Assembly: GCF_051020765.1 (NCBI RefSeq)
Contig: NC_134946.1
Location: 8,917,239 to 8,981,238 of the forward strand
DNA: 64,000 bases
Direction: 5' to 3'
DNA from: Lasioglossum baleicum
Taxonomy: Eukaryota > Arthropoda > Insecta > Hymenoptera > Halictidae
Shown here: positions 1 through 11,979 of the stretch, piece by piece
How the letters are laid out: each line of letters opens with the position of its first letter
How positions within the stretch are numbered: position 1 is the stretch's first letter
Position numbers and translations under genes: made by a program
The notes under the pieces: generated by a model
What the model was told of the DNA's origin: nothing
Databases searched by the model: none
What the model saw: only the letters and a program-made list of their open reading frames with translations

Positions 1-500
1 CTTTACAGCAGAAAATTAGTGCTACTCGGATAAACTTAATTAAATGTGCAGTATTAACAATGTAGATTATTTGCCACAATCGTAAAAAGGAACGTTAGTA
101 TAGCAGGCAGTTTAACCCGCGCGGATTGCACTCGATCTATTTTTACGAATGTCGTCGTATCGGTCACGAAAGCAGTGCACGCGACTATCTGTCCGAATGA
201 AACCTAGATCGAAGATTACCGGAGATCTATGCGCGGTGATCGGCGTTTGTATTAACACGCGATTTCACACTCTGCCCTTTTCTCGACAACTTTACTTCTT
301 CTATCTTCCGATCGGAGACACAGTCCATTAAGAAGACTATGAAATGGCCTGTCACAGGGTGTAGACATTCTGAATTTATTTCAGTGTCTGAATGCCTCTG
401 GCAAAATAAATATAATAATCAATTCATCTAGCATATTCTATTAGAACGATCATTCTGGAATACTCTCGCAAAGTTTTATTTGGAAATTCGTAAAACGTTT
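1..500. other. No gene seen; AT-rich non-coding DNA
   Basis: Short open frames only (60 codons at most), no recognisable domain and no RNA gene. A lone CACAGGGTGT motif near 354-363 resembles the ends of the CAGGGTG-type elements found later in the window, but it has no partner nearby. Confidence 0.6.
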
Positions 501-983
501 ATGGCTCGAACCATCTTCTGCCAAAATGGCAGCCATGTCCTTTTAGTTTAAGATATTCATTTTTCAGCAGATACTAGTCGAATGTCGTAAAATAAGATGT
601 ATATATTGAATTTTTAATGAATTTTAAATTTACAACTACTTTATTTTTGAACCCCCTCAAAGATAGGCAACATAGTCACAATAGCTGTGCATACTTTAGC
701 CTTGCAATATACGTGTAGGGTGGGCAGCTGTTATGACCACGATCGTGCATCGAGTCCAAAGAGTGTAACTTTTTTAAAAATTGCTTTTTTATAGTTCTTT
801 CGCATAGTTTAATAAAAAATAAACAAAATGTGGATTAAAATGTGGATATAAATTAAATAGCACAAGCGGTGTTTCTTAGATATGGTTTCGAGAAAATGGC
901 TACCACCTACTCCTCGTTCAAGATATACAGCTCAATTTTTCAACAAATACTGTTTAAACATCACAGAATGAGATGTATATATC
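501..983 (+). repeat. Pair of diverged direct repeats about 380 bp apart
   Basis: Units at about 501-610 and 880-983 share the order: an AAAATGGC core, a TTCAAGATAT-like motif, a TTTTTCA/GCA stretch, and AATGAGATGTATATAT (AATAAGATGTATATAT in the first copy). Identity is clearly above chance but well below 80 percent by eye. It is probably two monomers of a decayed tandem or dispersed repeat. No coding content. Confidence 0.4.
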
Positions 984-1670
984 GCTTTTTCAAAGAAGCA
1001 TAATTTTTTTTATTGAAAAATGGTTGAATTTCCCTCAGTTTTCGTCTGTTATTGATCAGGACTTTGATTTAGCTATCTGTCCGAGAACGCAACTGCGGTC
1101 AGGATTTTTCTGACAGCTCGAGCACGCGTCAATTTTTCCGATATCCTCATTAAATATACAGGGGCGTAAAAGCAAGGTGAGAAAGTGGCCCCGAGACAAG
1201 ATTGCAACGATTTAACAAGCAGAGTTTGACGCGCATCAGTTCGTTGAACGATGCACATTGGTGCAGCTCAACATATATTGTGCAGGCACGGTCAGCTTTA
1301 TGGAAGCTTGTTAATGCCAACAAGAGCTGTCCTTCCCGCTATGAGGTTTTCATTTCACCGTTGTTCAACGATGTACGGGATGGTTTGATCGACGGGGCGC
1401 CATTCGAAACTGCGAATCGATTCTTTAGAATAACGTCGCCTGTTGACGTTACATCAAACCCCCTCAGGCTCCCTCTCCTCACTCTCTATCTCTATCTCTC
1501 TTGCGATTCCGATGATTTCTAACGAAATTAATGCTAAGACAACATCCGGCCACCATTGACAAACATCGCCGGACGTCATGCTATCGAATCTACAATTCCA
1601 CAAGCTGCAATCAACCAAATTACTACGATGTCGTTACTATTCTAAAGAAAAGTTTGAATCTCAATCGAGC

Positions 1671-1705
1671 GAGGACGACTTCATGCATTTATGGCAGAAA
1701 TTAGT
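1671..1705 (+). repeat. Fragment of family C terminal repeat
   Basis: The sequence GAGGACGACTTCATGCATTTATGGCA closely resembles the left end of the complete family C element at 36034 (GAGGATCTTCATGCATTTATGGCA). No right end with target duplication was found here. A 62-codon frame at 1578-1766 overlaps it and is probably not a gene. Confidence 0.4.
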
Positions 1706-1861
1706 AAGTGCAAATGATAGCAGGAACGTTCAAATAATTGATGAATCTATTATTTGCAGTTTGTGAACATTGTCGAAGAAAGAATGGAATGTCTTCCGTC
1801 TTTTGCAGACAACTTTTATTGTGCACGAAGATCAGACGTCTAATAACACGGTTCAATTCAA

Positions 1862-2200
1862 ATTTCAACTTTTTTTTGACGTTTCGATTCTCACCAAGCG
1901 ATTCTTATGGTTTTCACGCTGATTCCGAATCTGCCCTAATTTCTTCTCCTAGACGCACAGTTTTTGAGACATTTGAGTTTGAAAAAAGAGACGTATTTTC
2001 CAACTTTAAACAAATATAGTGATGTTATTATAAAAGATATGGAATCGTTCTTTACAGCAAAAGATTCTGTAGACTTTCCCGAATCCAGTGATATCCAATA
2101 TTAATCCATTATGATTGTTTAAACATGTTTCGGAATCAGCGCGGAAAACTCTGTAAGAATCGCATAGTGAGAATCGAAACGTTTCTTGGCTGTTGGACAG
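1862..2200. repeat. Palindromic dispersed repeat (family B), copy 1
   Basis: Two structures coincide. First, 1880-1931 and 2129-2181 are inverted copies of each other (both read CGTTTCGATTCTCAC, then GCGATTCTTA, then a variable middle, then GCTGATTCCGAA). Second, 1862-2120 is present again, inverted, at 15288-15538, with long shared blocks such as TTCTTTACAGCAAAAGATTC. A dispersed element with internal inverted repeats, MITE-like or satellite-like. Open frames on both strands here (93 and 133 codons) look alike only because the DNA is palindromic. Confidence 0.75.
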
Positions 2201-2221
2201 TGTAATTGAAAGGATGACCAG

Positions 2222-2405
2222 CGGATCTTTATGCAAAATATAAATTTTACAAGTCGGTCTTAAGCAACTGAAATTAAATAGTATTTTCTCTTTGACCAAT
2301 TTTAATGAGTCAGAAATAGTGTAACAATATGTATTTTTAGACTCGTCTAATGTTTTCACAGTTTTGAATTTTACCTTTTCATTTCTGCTATGAATAAAAC
2401 AAAAC
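2222..2405 (-). repeat. Family C element copy, reverse to the 33.4 and 46.3 kb copies
   Basis: It begins with GCGGATCTTTATGCAAAATA, the family C end, and continues with a body alignable to the reverse complement of 33275-33440: the CAACTGAAATTAAATAG, TATTTTCTCTTTG and AATGTTTTCACAG blocks recur in order. The far end is not defined. Confidence 0.55.
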
Positions 2406-2409
2406 ATAT

Positions 2410-5400
2410 GAAAATAGTAGTAAAATAATATTTTAAAATAGTAATAGAAAGTACCAAAAATTCTAATAAAGTAGTACTAAATAAATAGAGTATTAAGATA
2501 ATATTGAAACACCACGTAAATAGTATTAAAATGCTTTTGATGTTCTGCTAAAATAATATTTAAAAAGTACCACTGCAATCTCACAAAGTGCAATCAATCA
2601 AATTATTTCTTCTTCATTGGAATTCGCAATAAAATACTTATATTGAATTTCAATTTAATTTTTTGAATAAATTGTTCATCGGTGGATCATTAATTATGGA
2701 TAATTGTTTTTGAAGATGCAGTATATATTATCAATATTGTGAAAATGGTTTCTACGAGTTGCACGCAATCAACGAAATCACTGTCTTGTAATTGCAATTC
2801 TAAACTAGAGTGTTATTGTTGCTTATTTTAGTCAACAAAATTAGTCTCTTTCAACGTTTGCTAATGAAAAAGTAAAGCCTTTATAAAAATTCTTCGATAA
2901 ATTTTCCATTAATGAAACATTAACAAAGAAATAACCATTTCTGAAAAAAAGATTGCAACACTGCCTGCTGCAGATATTACCAAAATAATTTCTGCAAGCG
3001 TTATTCATTTTAATTAATAACAAACTGAGCCTCACGAAAAACCGCAGTACAAAGTAAAAAATTAAAAACTGTACAAAAATGTATACATATATGTAATATG
3101 AATGAACTGGTGATTGAATCATAAATCGATCACGGACGGATCATTAATTTCTGTTAATTAATTTGTGAAATAATCGTTGTAACAGGGTAAACATTTCCAT
3201 AATTATTTTGAGAATCTTGGAACACCGGTAGCAATTAATAATAAATAGCCTGAGATGTTTAAATATTCAAAGTTAAAATCCGTTAACGGGATTTTAATAA
3301 ATTTTTCACGTTGATTATGCGCCCAGAGAAATTCTCAATGGAAAGTACTTATACGTTACCAATTAATTTCAGGAACCGAAAAAGGAGACCGGAGAAATTT
3401 TAATTTGCACAAAGTAATGTGCAATAAAAAACGTACCTGGACGCGGTGTCGAGAAACTGCATTAATTGGCTTGTAATTCAATTATGCGATAGAGGAATAC
3501 CGTAAACGCGTGGGAAAACTTATAAAATGATCAGGCGAATTTTCGGAAATTAATTTTCGCGTCATGAGAGAAAAATGGAATTCACGATTGCGATGCAACG
3601 TTTGATTCGCAGCTTTTCGCCAGAAGGTGGAACAGCGACATCTCTATTCAGCTCGCAATAATATCAAATTGAGCTGTATTTTGCAGTTCTAATTGCTCCT
3701 GAAACATTCATCGTTATCTCCATTGTTGCCGGTTCTGTTCGCGCATTCGTAAATTTCGCGCATTCGTAAATATACCGTAAAGAGACAATTGATGACCTAT
3801 TTGGCGAAGTGGCTGGCAATATTAGCCGCCGCTTCCACCAGAAATTGTTCTACCCTCGTTATCAACTGCATTAGTGGACAACATAAGACACACTGCACAA
3901 TTACTGAAATATGCACCTGTACCAATTTCAGTTTATCGTAATTCGAATTTTCATACATTAAACGAATAATTCCGGAAACTCGTTATTTCATTTTTATGAA
4001 CTTCCGCGCATTCGTGACAATAAATGAGCGAGTGAAACAGTAGGAAGATTCGCACTACCTTTACGAAGACTATTTTACAGTAATTTATAAAAACGACAAG
4101 AATGTGTTTATCCAAACTTTTTTAGCAATAATCGTGAACTAGTAATATTAGAATCCGTCGAAACGAAACGATCCGATTGAAATGACTGGAAAGAGAAAGA
4201 AGGTTCTTGCAAAAATTTTCGACAATTTCGAGAGGGTGCTCGCGTGAATTTTGACAGCGATTACAGAGCTTCTTGGGGATGAGTGTCGAGATAATAAGAG
4301 TTCGGCGAAATAATTGAAAGGTATGACGTAACGTAATTGTGCATGTAGAATTCGGGGAATAAATTATCCGTCGGGACATTAAAATTGTAAATTCTCTCGC
4401 CAGAGAATTCTAAGGAGATTCACATTAACAGATTTGCCGGGGACCGCGTAAGTCGAGTCCCAGGGGACAGGAACCGTTGGTCTAATTTCGATGGAGAATA
4501 GTTGGCCAACTGTCGATGACTGGCTAGCCTAGCCGTCCCTGTAGGTTCGCACACAATAGCACCGACCCTCTGCCACCCCCTACACGTCCCGTTAACCACC
4601 GGTCATCGCGAGACACTTCTCATTGTTAACCTAAACCTCTGCGGACCGTCTGAATCTTTCATCGACTCTCCGCATTTTTCCCCGGTTTTGCGCTACCGCC
4701 GCTTTACTATCTACCTCTTGTTCGTTTGATAACAAAACTCGGCTCAGCTGAATCTCTTCCTTTGTTGTCCATTGATTTATTGTGCAAATTGGAATTTTTA
4801 GCTAGTGATTCGTACGGATTGCTGCGAGCACAACTTCTACCACATTAATTCACACATTTAAGGGTTTATGTACACGCTTGTAAATGTTGAAAAAATCGAC
4901 TTTCGAAAAATGCCTATCTTTGAATTGAGTTTCCCGACGTTTAAGGAGCTGCCATTTTGGTCAGAATCAATATTTCACGAATTGGCCAATCACTATTAAC
5001 TATCTCATATTATCCCTACCATGCTAATCTCCCAAACCTGCTCCTACACTCCACAGGAGTTTGGTGGGGAGAACCCGGATAAAGATTTTCCTGTAGTGTG
5101 CAAAAATAATTTTTGTACTATAAATCATTTGAATATTTTAAAACAGTAGTGGAACCAGTGTTTAAGAGATGAAGATACGAGCAGATTAGAAAAACTAATC
5201 GGATATAATTGAAATTATTTAGAAACCATGAATATCTGACATTGAATAATGAATATTTCACAGACAAAACGTCATTTTACCATGGAAAGGTTCTCTTGTG
5301 GTACAGCGCGAATAAACAATGTTTTCGCCAGGTAAAAATGTAGACACCGGTAGCATTTGTTAGCATAATATTCGACGCGATGTTTGCCCCGGCCCTTTGA

Positions 5401-6080
5401 AAATCAAATGTAGTTGATTCGTTTATTCTTTCAGTCGTGGGCCGACAATGGCCGCGTGGAAACGCGCAACGCTGAAACCTACAGGGAGAGCCGAGAGAGT
5501 TGCCGTTGTTTCGTCTTAAACAATAGGAACCTGAAATTACGGCCACTTGCAACCATAGAATCTTGGGTATAAATGCAATTAACTTACAGGAACTGGACTC
5601 TTTGTCATTTGCGCGCAATTAGCGCTGCGAAATTCGAGGTCCGGCGACGCCTGTTCTTTCCAGAAGGTGCTTCTAAAGTTTCATTCCCTTTCCTCTCTTA
5701 CCATTAATCCGACTGCCTTCACGATATCGCGATATCGTCCTTAAACTTTCCACTTACGACCGACGTGTCATTAACCCAATCATCGGAATTCGTTCCCTTC
5801 TGCAATCACTATTTTCTCGACGTTATTGTAGCTATTATACCGCGCGAAAATGAACCTTTTAATATTTAACCTTCGCCAGATACGAGTACACTCAGCATTC
5901 GACGTAATAGTACATACATTAAGAAGTGTGATTTTGAATGATTAAAAAACGCTGTTTTTTTACAATTTTTGACAATTTTACTAACCTCTTAAAATTAAGA
6001 ATATTATAGTCTCAAATACGAGATAAAATAATTATTAATTATTTAATTATTAACGGAAGAAATAAATTATTGAAATTATT
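2410..6080. other. No gene seen; AT-rich DNA with one GC-richer island (about 4420-4720)
   Basis: Mostly AT-rich sequence with small open frames and no domain. A 16-bp unit containing CGCGCATTCGTAAAT is repeated twice in tandem near 3738-3770, with a related copy near 4008. The 4420-4720 stretch is GC-richer and non-repetitive and could be a conserved non-coding element, but nothing in it identifies a gene. Confidence 0.5.
5721..5738. repeat. Perfect 18-bp palindrome ACGATATCGCGATATCGT
   Basis: The 18 bases equal their own reverse complement with no spacer. It could be a symmetric protein-binding site or chance; nothing around it supports a function. Confidence 0.85.
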
Positions 6081-7000
6081 TGAAGCAACCCTCCACCTTT
6101 AATTCTCGACGCTATGGGTTAAAATTTTGTATAAGAAATCGAAATTATTTTTAAATTGATATTACTTTCAAATTGAAATTATTTTTATCATAAAGTGGGT
6201 TCATCCAGCTTGCATTTGAAACCTCAAAAGTCGAAAAATTTCCACGAAGAATCATAAGAAGCGTTTTAAAAGTGATTTAAAGTTACTCATTAAGATCCAA
6301 TCATGTTCCTCTGAGTTCATGACCGGGATTCATCGACTTCTCGACGTGATCTCGAGTTTTTGTACAAACGTAAATGAATTCATATCAAAGCGTCTTATTC
6401 AAACTTTCATTTGAATCTTCAAAACTCGAAAAATTTCCACGGGAACCAATTCAAATATTATTTTGAATCTACCCCAGTATCCCCTAATCAGCACCTGATC
6501 ATTCTACCTGCCCCTTCAAGACTATCGATCGACTCTTCCAGATTTTTAGCATGAGGTCGTAACTATTTTTAAATAGAGGTGAGTCTATGATAAAGTATGG
6601 TCTTTCAGCTTTCATTTGCAGCCTCGCGCGAAAGTTAATAAACCTTCACTGGAAGACGTCGAAAAATGAATTTAAAGCAACCCCTTACCTTTAAATCATG
6701 TTCCTTGATGCTGCAGATTGAAATTATGAAATTTTATCATACGAAATCCCAATATTATTTTTAAATCGAAATTAGTTAATCATAAAGTGAATTCTTCCAG
6801 CTTCTATTTGCGACCACAAAAGTGTCGTTTTTACTAGAAATTATACAAAAACTAAAATTTGAGCTCTCTGCAGTCTACCAATTGGATTTTCTAAATTTTC
6901 ACCACGCTAACACTATTTTTGGGAAATTCAAGTACTTGCATCACAAAGTACGTTTCCGCAGCTATCATTTGAGCATGCAAAAGTTCAATAATTTCTACAG
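6080..7000 (+). repeat. Degenerate tandem array, ~200-bp monomer, five landmarks
   Basis: A landmark of the form ATCATAAAGT-n-TTCNTCCAGCTT-n-ATTTG recurs at about 6188, 6386, 6588, 6779 and 6940 (spacings about 198, 202, 191, 161). Further shared blocks include GCAACCC-n-CCTTTAA, ATTTTTAAATTGAAATTA and CAAAAGT-CGAAAAATTTCCAC. Copies are heavily diverged, so the array is old. The 128-codon frame at 6822-7208 partly overlaps the array and is not convincing as a gene. Confidence 0.65.
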
Positions 7001-8000
7001 TAGAGTAGAGATCGTAATTCTCGATGGAAACAGTTATTTCAAATGGCCTCAGGAATCAGTTCCTTCAAGGAAGTACAACATTTGTGAGATACCCAGTAGA
7101 ATAAAGAATCGGAAACCCGTCATTTTGACGGATCCAGTAAGTCTGGTGTTAAAAATAAAATGTTTTTTGGAGATAATGGCAAGGAGAATTCGGTTAGCGC
7201 GACGATAGAATCGATTTCGCAATGAAATTCGTCGTGAAGTTGTTTCCCTGATCGAATTGTGGCGGAACAAGTAAGAATATGTGGGCGGATATAATAGGTT
7301 CGTAAATAATATCTTCGCCTTTGCACAAAAAAGTGTAATTAACGCGAAACAATTGGTGTTACTGTCGGCGCCCAATTAGTATCCTTGAAATCTATTGTTC
7401 GGTAACGCTGGTCCTCTGTTTCAAAGGTACCAGGAGCAGAGAGAGCGCGAGACTCTCTTTTTCTCTTTGATAAGTGATTCTTTGTGATTTGGCTCCACTG
7501 TTCAGCCGAGAGCTGATTTTAAGTGTCCTCCGGCGTGAAGTTTGACGAACTGCATTAACGACACGCAACAATAGCGGACAGATGGCCGAGAGCGTGACAG
7601 AAAACGCGTGATTCAGCGACGAGAGTCGCGGCGAAAAAGAAAACATTGCGCGAGGAGTCAATTGCAGTCGATACAATGGAGTTTGCGTTGGGCTTTGAAC
7701 AGCACATTATTTTCAAACGCGCTTAAACGTAATTTATTACACGCAGAGTGCAACACTTTGAGTGCTGAACGCCGATTAAACTCTTGGACGTGTTTCGGAC
7801 GAGTATACTCGTCGCGGACACGTAATGTTTTGTGACGTGTATACTCGACACAGAAAAGCTATTATAATACTCTAAGACGAGAAGGAAATATAGTATACCT
7901 GACAGATTGGAGACATTTACGGATTTCTGTACGAGGAATATACACTAATTATTTACAATAGGGGAGTACCCTCAAATGACCTTGACCAACCAAAAATTTC
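7000..8000. other. No gene seen
   Basis: Mixed-composition non-coding DNA with overlapping short frames on both strands around 7050-7680, none with a recognisable motif. It contains the 16-bp palindrome listed separately. Confidence 0.5.
7798..7813. repeat. Perfect 16-bp palindrome GACGAGTATACTCGTC
   Basis: Self-complementary without a spacer. A similar half-site (GTGTATACTCGACAC) follows about 25 bp downstream. Function unknown. Confidence 0.8.
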
Positions 8001-8004
8001 TTAA

Positions 8005-8240
8005 CCCCTTGTCGTACCTTTTCTAAACAGTGACAGTGATTAGAACGTCTTTATGCACAAAAATGTCGTAGAAGGGAAAAGAAAATGTATATTTTGTATG
8101 GCTACATTTATTTTAATGCTTAAAAATATTGATTACAAACGAATCAAATTTCATTTCATCTAAAACGAAACGCGTAACATTCATATTTGTTAGTTAAAAA
8201 CGTTCATCACGAGTCTGGCTCGTCAAAGTACGACAAGGAG
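8005..8240. mobile_element. piggyBac-like non-autonomous element (MITE), TTAA-flanked
   Basis: The 236-bp element lies between TTAA at 8001-8004 and TTAA at 8241-8244, the target duplication typical of piggyBac transposons. Its ends are CCCCTTGTCGTACCTTT and, read inward from the right, CTCCTTGTCGTACTTTG, so about 15 of 17 positions agree. The body has no transposase frame. Known: piggyBac elements duplicate TTAA and usually start with a C-rich motif. Inferred: a MITE mobilised by a piggyBac transposase encoded elsewhere. Confidence 0.65.
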
Positions 8241-8288
8241 TTAATAACAAATACAAAACAGTTCTTTTATTTATAACAAAACTGTTGG

Positions 8289-8318
8289 TTTTGCACAAAT
8301 ATCTGCAGTCTGTTAACG
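8289..8318 (-). repeat. Family C terminal fragment
   Basis: TTTTGCACAAATATCTGCAGTCTG matches the right end of family C (TTTTGCATAAAGATCCGCAGTCT) with few changes. No left end was identified. Confidence 0.45.
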
Positions 8319-8889
8319 AGAACTAAGAGATGGTTCTTAAACGGTCGTAGGCAACATATTCGCCAATAGTAGCGATCCTGATCGAACAATCGGTCGTTTA
8401 TTATGGCGACCGTATGTCGTGAATGAAGGCTCTGAAAAGGACGGAAGTGGCGAACCCGTAAAATTAACGACAATGACGTTTTTTCGGGCCCGAGTGCCAA
8501 ATGCTCGAACAATGCGAATAATGGAACACGGCGGGGTGTTCAAGGCTAGGGTGCTAAAAGCGAGAATCTCGAGAGGATAATGCGCGCAAAGATGGCGATT
8601 TTGATAGTAACGCATCAAGGGCTCAATAAAACTGCACCGGCTCCCCCCCTTGTCAACCGCATTCGCACGCTACGAAACATTTTTATCCTGTAGTTTCTTC
8701 TGTTAAATCGTCGCCTCCATTGTTTTTCACGCGTTCCCGATTTTTCCCCGATACAACGGGCAATTGTATAGTCTTTTATTTCTTCGTTTTACGCCGACGA
8801 ATATTGCAAATCCTTCTTCGCTATTTACTTTTTATTACACCGCGGATGCAGTTTCTTGTAAATTTATTTTCTTCATTAATTGTTTTAAT

Positions 8890-9870
8890 ACGCTGAAATT
8901 GTTACATTGGTTTAATTCCTTTACTGTTTGAAAGTGCAGCCATTGTTGTCGTACATGCTTTATTCTTTATGAGCTGAATTGTTGGCTCTGAACCTGCATC
9001 TTTATGCAAATAGTCGAATTAAAAATCTTTTATCTCTTCAACAATTTTTATACGAAAGTAGCTACACTGAATTATTGTTATTTTCATAAAGTTCTTTATG
9101 AAGTTTCAATTTTGCAAATGTACGTTCAGCAACGTTGGAAGCAACATTATTCATCACATGCACAATAAATATACTTTTCACACTGTGACAAAAACGCATG
9201 AAGAGTGCTGACTAGTTATTATTTTTCTGATTATTCAAAACGCGAAGTTAATTTTTATATGAACAATTTTCTTTTAGCATTATTATTTGTATGTTTATGC
9301 ATGTACACGGATTACAAGCTTTGTATTTTTTGTCGATGCTGTATGCTAATGAATGTTGCAAACTTTTCTCGACCTTTCTCTCATTATTTTTCAAATTATT
9401 CGAAATGTAAAGTCATGTTGTTTTTTAAGGTATCTTTCCTTTTAATATCATTATTAATGCATTTACGAAAAAAAAGATTTGTGATATTTGTTACTTATTA
9501 AAATTATTACAAGAAAACATACATTTTCCTTTAAATTCTTATGTTACTTGGCTGATATACTTGTTATTATTATTATATATTTAGTGACACGTCCATATAA
9601 ATTATTACCAATTTTTCTTGCTACTCAATCTTCATTATTCTAATTAGTAAAAATGAGAGAACGATTTTTTAATAAAAACAATTCTTTTAGTACTTTTGTT
9701 GTTGGCATGTATTCTGACACATACATTTTACAGAGTGCATGTTCAAGCAACACTTTTCTCCCACAACTTATACTTCTTATTTATTTTCAATTACTAAAAT
9801 TATAAAATCAATTTAAATGTTTTCTTATAGCATTATTATGCGTATTTTTATTATTACGTATTTTTAGCCC
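8890..9870 (+). repeat. Degenerate tandem array, ~140-160 bp monomer
   Basis: Blocks such as ATTATTTTTCAAATTATTCGAAA and TTTTAGCATTATTATTTGTATG recur in diverged form near 9205, 9361, 9612 and 9751 and near 9260, 9425, 9675 and 9815. Very AT-rich. The 98-codon frame at 9205-9501 spans parts of two monomers and is hydrophobic only because of its base composition. Confidence 0.5.
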
Positions 9871-10370
9871 GGTTCTACAATGTGCCCGATGCATACATGT
9901 ATACGCACCAATCAACGTGTTTGCACTCTGGAAAAGTGTGATTATCTTATAGCGATTTCGCAATAAAGATAACAGTTTATTCCAAGCAAATGAAACCGCA
10001 TTCACGCGCTGGCATAAAAACCTCGTGGGGAAACAAGAGCGGGTTATTTGCAATATTTACAGAGATTTCTGATAATAAATTATCGTTACAACCCTCGGGC
10101 AAATCGACCGATCCTTCAACTGTGTAATAAAGTGGCAATAACAAATATACACCATTACTTAGAATTTAGAAAAAATAACACCTTCAACTCTGTAATGAAG
10201 TGGATGCAACAAAAACGTGTTAGCAGAAACGTAATTCCACGGAAAAATACAATTATTCACACGAACATCCGGCCACTATACCATGTCATATGTGATTTAC
10301 GTATTATATGTATTACTATTATATTAGTCGACAAAACATTATTGATTTTTAATTATTTAGTTAAGGGAGT
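9870..10370. other. No gene seen
   Basis: AT-rich DNA with a 113-codon frame (10048-10389) that has no recognisable domain and runs into the repeat that follows. Confidence 0.5.
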
Positions 10371-10376
10371 TGTACT

Positions 10377-10600
10377 GGCATATTCGTGACATTTGTCTGA
10401 TTAAAATGAGCACAAACATGATATAATCATCTTTAGATCATTTTTACTTGTTAAATAAATAATCCGGATAAGCGAGGTTCTACTATATAAATCGTGGATT
10501 AAACAAGTAAATATTATTCAAATCGTATCATGTTCGGACTCATTTTAACCGGAAGAATGTCGCAAATACATTGTTGAAGATTTTGTAAGGATATAATTGA
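10377..10600. mobile_element. Family A long-TIR element, compact copy
   Basis: The left arm reads CATATTCGTGACATTTGTCTG, then ATTAAAATGAG, then TTTACTTGTTAA. The right arm is its inverted copy (AAACAAGTAAATATTA, CATGTTCGGACTCATTTTAAC, GTCGCAAATAC). Arms are about 85 bp. The centre keeps AAGCGAGGTTCTACTA, a diverged form of the pogo/Tigger-like motif seen in other copies. No coding capacity. Confidence 0.65.
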
Positions 10601-10609
10601 GAACAGAAA

Positions 10610-11690
10610 AGCTCACATTATGAGCGTGAACGTTAACGTAATTGTAACCGTTTTAATAGCGAAGTCCAAGAGCAATTATTTTGCGCAAGCTCTGCTTTTA
10701 GAACCGTCGATGAACTTTAATAAAAACAAAACAGTGAATTACCGGGCGGGTTTTTCTATAAAATGGCGCAGCCTTAACGCGAGCAGTTTATTTTCCGAGG
10801 GCGAAAAAATTGAACGAGAGAGGCAAAGAACCGTGCAAGACAGGTATCCTATCCCCTTCCTAGCGTCATTGTATCATCGTAAGTGTGTCTCGCGCAAATC
10901 GTAGTCCATTTTCCATCGTGGCCTTTTCGGGCCGCGTTCTACGGTGCGGAAAATTGCGCATCCGTTGATGGCGTTTTACCTCTTGCTAACTTCGTCCGAT
11001 GGAATTTTTGCAACAACGAAATACCGGGATCCCTGCGCGATCCTTCATAATGTCCGAGAGGTTCGTATCCGAAAAAATGAGCGGCAACTGGCCCGATGTA
11101 ATAAGCCTACAATCGCTCGTGAAACCATAATCCCTTAGAAAGTCGCGAATTTTATATTCGCGATTCGACCGTTGTTTTGCTCTGCATATTTTAAATTGCG
11201 CGACAGAAAATGTATTTTATCCTAAATTATTAAAACGTCAACCTCAATTATCCGGAAATTATTTACAAAATATAATTCACTGATTTATAAAATGACTTGT
11301 TAAATACAAAAGTACTACCGCTGTAATTAGAAATGTGATATACATGTACATATATTACTCAAAATATCATGTATGTACGTATATGTACACGACATAGTAA
11401 TTATACAAATACAGTTAATGTCAACAAAATTTATTTGTTGAATTAGTCTAATTTTGTTTTTTCTGAGCCATACGAGACTGTCTTTTATTTGATAATAAAA
11501 ATTGATACTAAAATGTCCATTTCATTTGTGATGAGTACACTATTCAAAATAAAATATATTAAATTTACTGTATTTAGTGGTTTAATTGATGTATTGCGCG
11601 TGCTACGTTCTATGTTCGGCGCGGTCGGCGGGTCACAAAAAGTAATCTTTACCATAAATATTCCTTGCCTTAACAGTATCGACAGATGAC
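10610..11690. other. No gene seen
   Basis: Two open frames (94 codons at 10620-10904, 64 codons at 10944-11138) carry no known motif. The stretch near 11340-11400 is rich in imperfect ACGTATATGTAC-type palindromes. Confidence 0.5.
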
Positions 11691-11697
11691 AGAAGAT

Positions 11698-11975
11698 TTT
11701 TTCACCACAATATTCGTTCATAATTTAATTTGTAACGAAATCGGAGAAGTAGAAAGTAGTATATTTTTCACCAGAATACCCTTTGTAAAATAATTTAATT
11801 TGTAATTAAATCGGAAAAGTGGAAAATACTATATTTTTACCGCAATATTCTTGCGTAATACAATTTCGTTTGTAATGAAATTTATTCGAAGAAGACCCAC
11901 AGTCAGCTTTGAAATACAATATTCTTTCACGATTTAGTTTCGTTTATAATGGAATTAATTCGGGGAAAGAAACCC
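11698..11975 (+). repeat. Tandem repeat, ~66-84 bp unit, about four copies
   Basis: Units start near 11699, 11765, 11835 and 11919. Each runs TTTTCACCACAATATTC (with changes), AATTTAATTTGTAATGAAAT, CGGAGAAGTAGAAA. The first two are the most alike; the last two are diverged and carry insertions. Confidence 0.7.
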
Positions 11976-11979
11976 GTAG

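Noticed and set aside
1738..2407. Plus and minus frames sharing a FRFS-DSY-ADSE-like peptide
   Set aside because: The similarity arises because the DNA is palindromic here; the inverted copy at 15.3 kb has stops in the corresponding frame.
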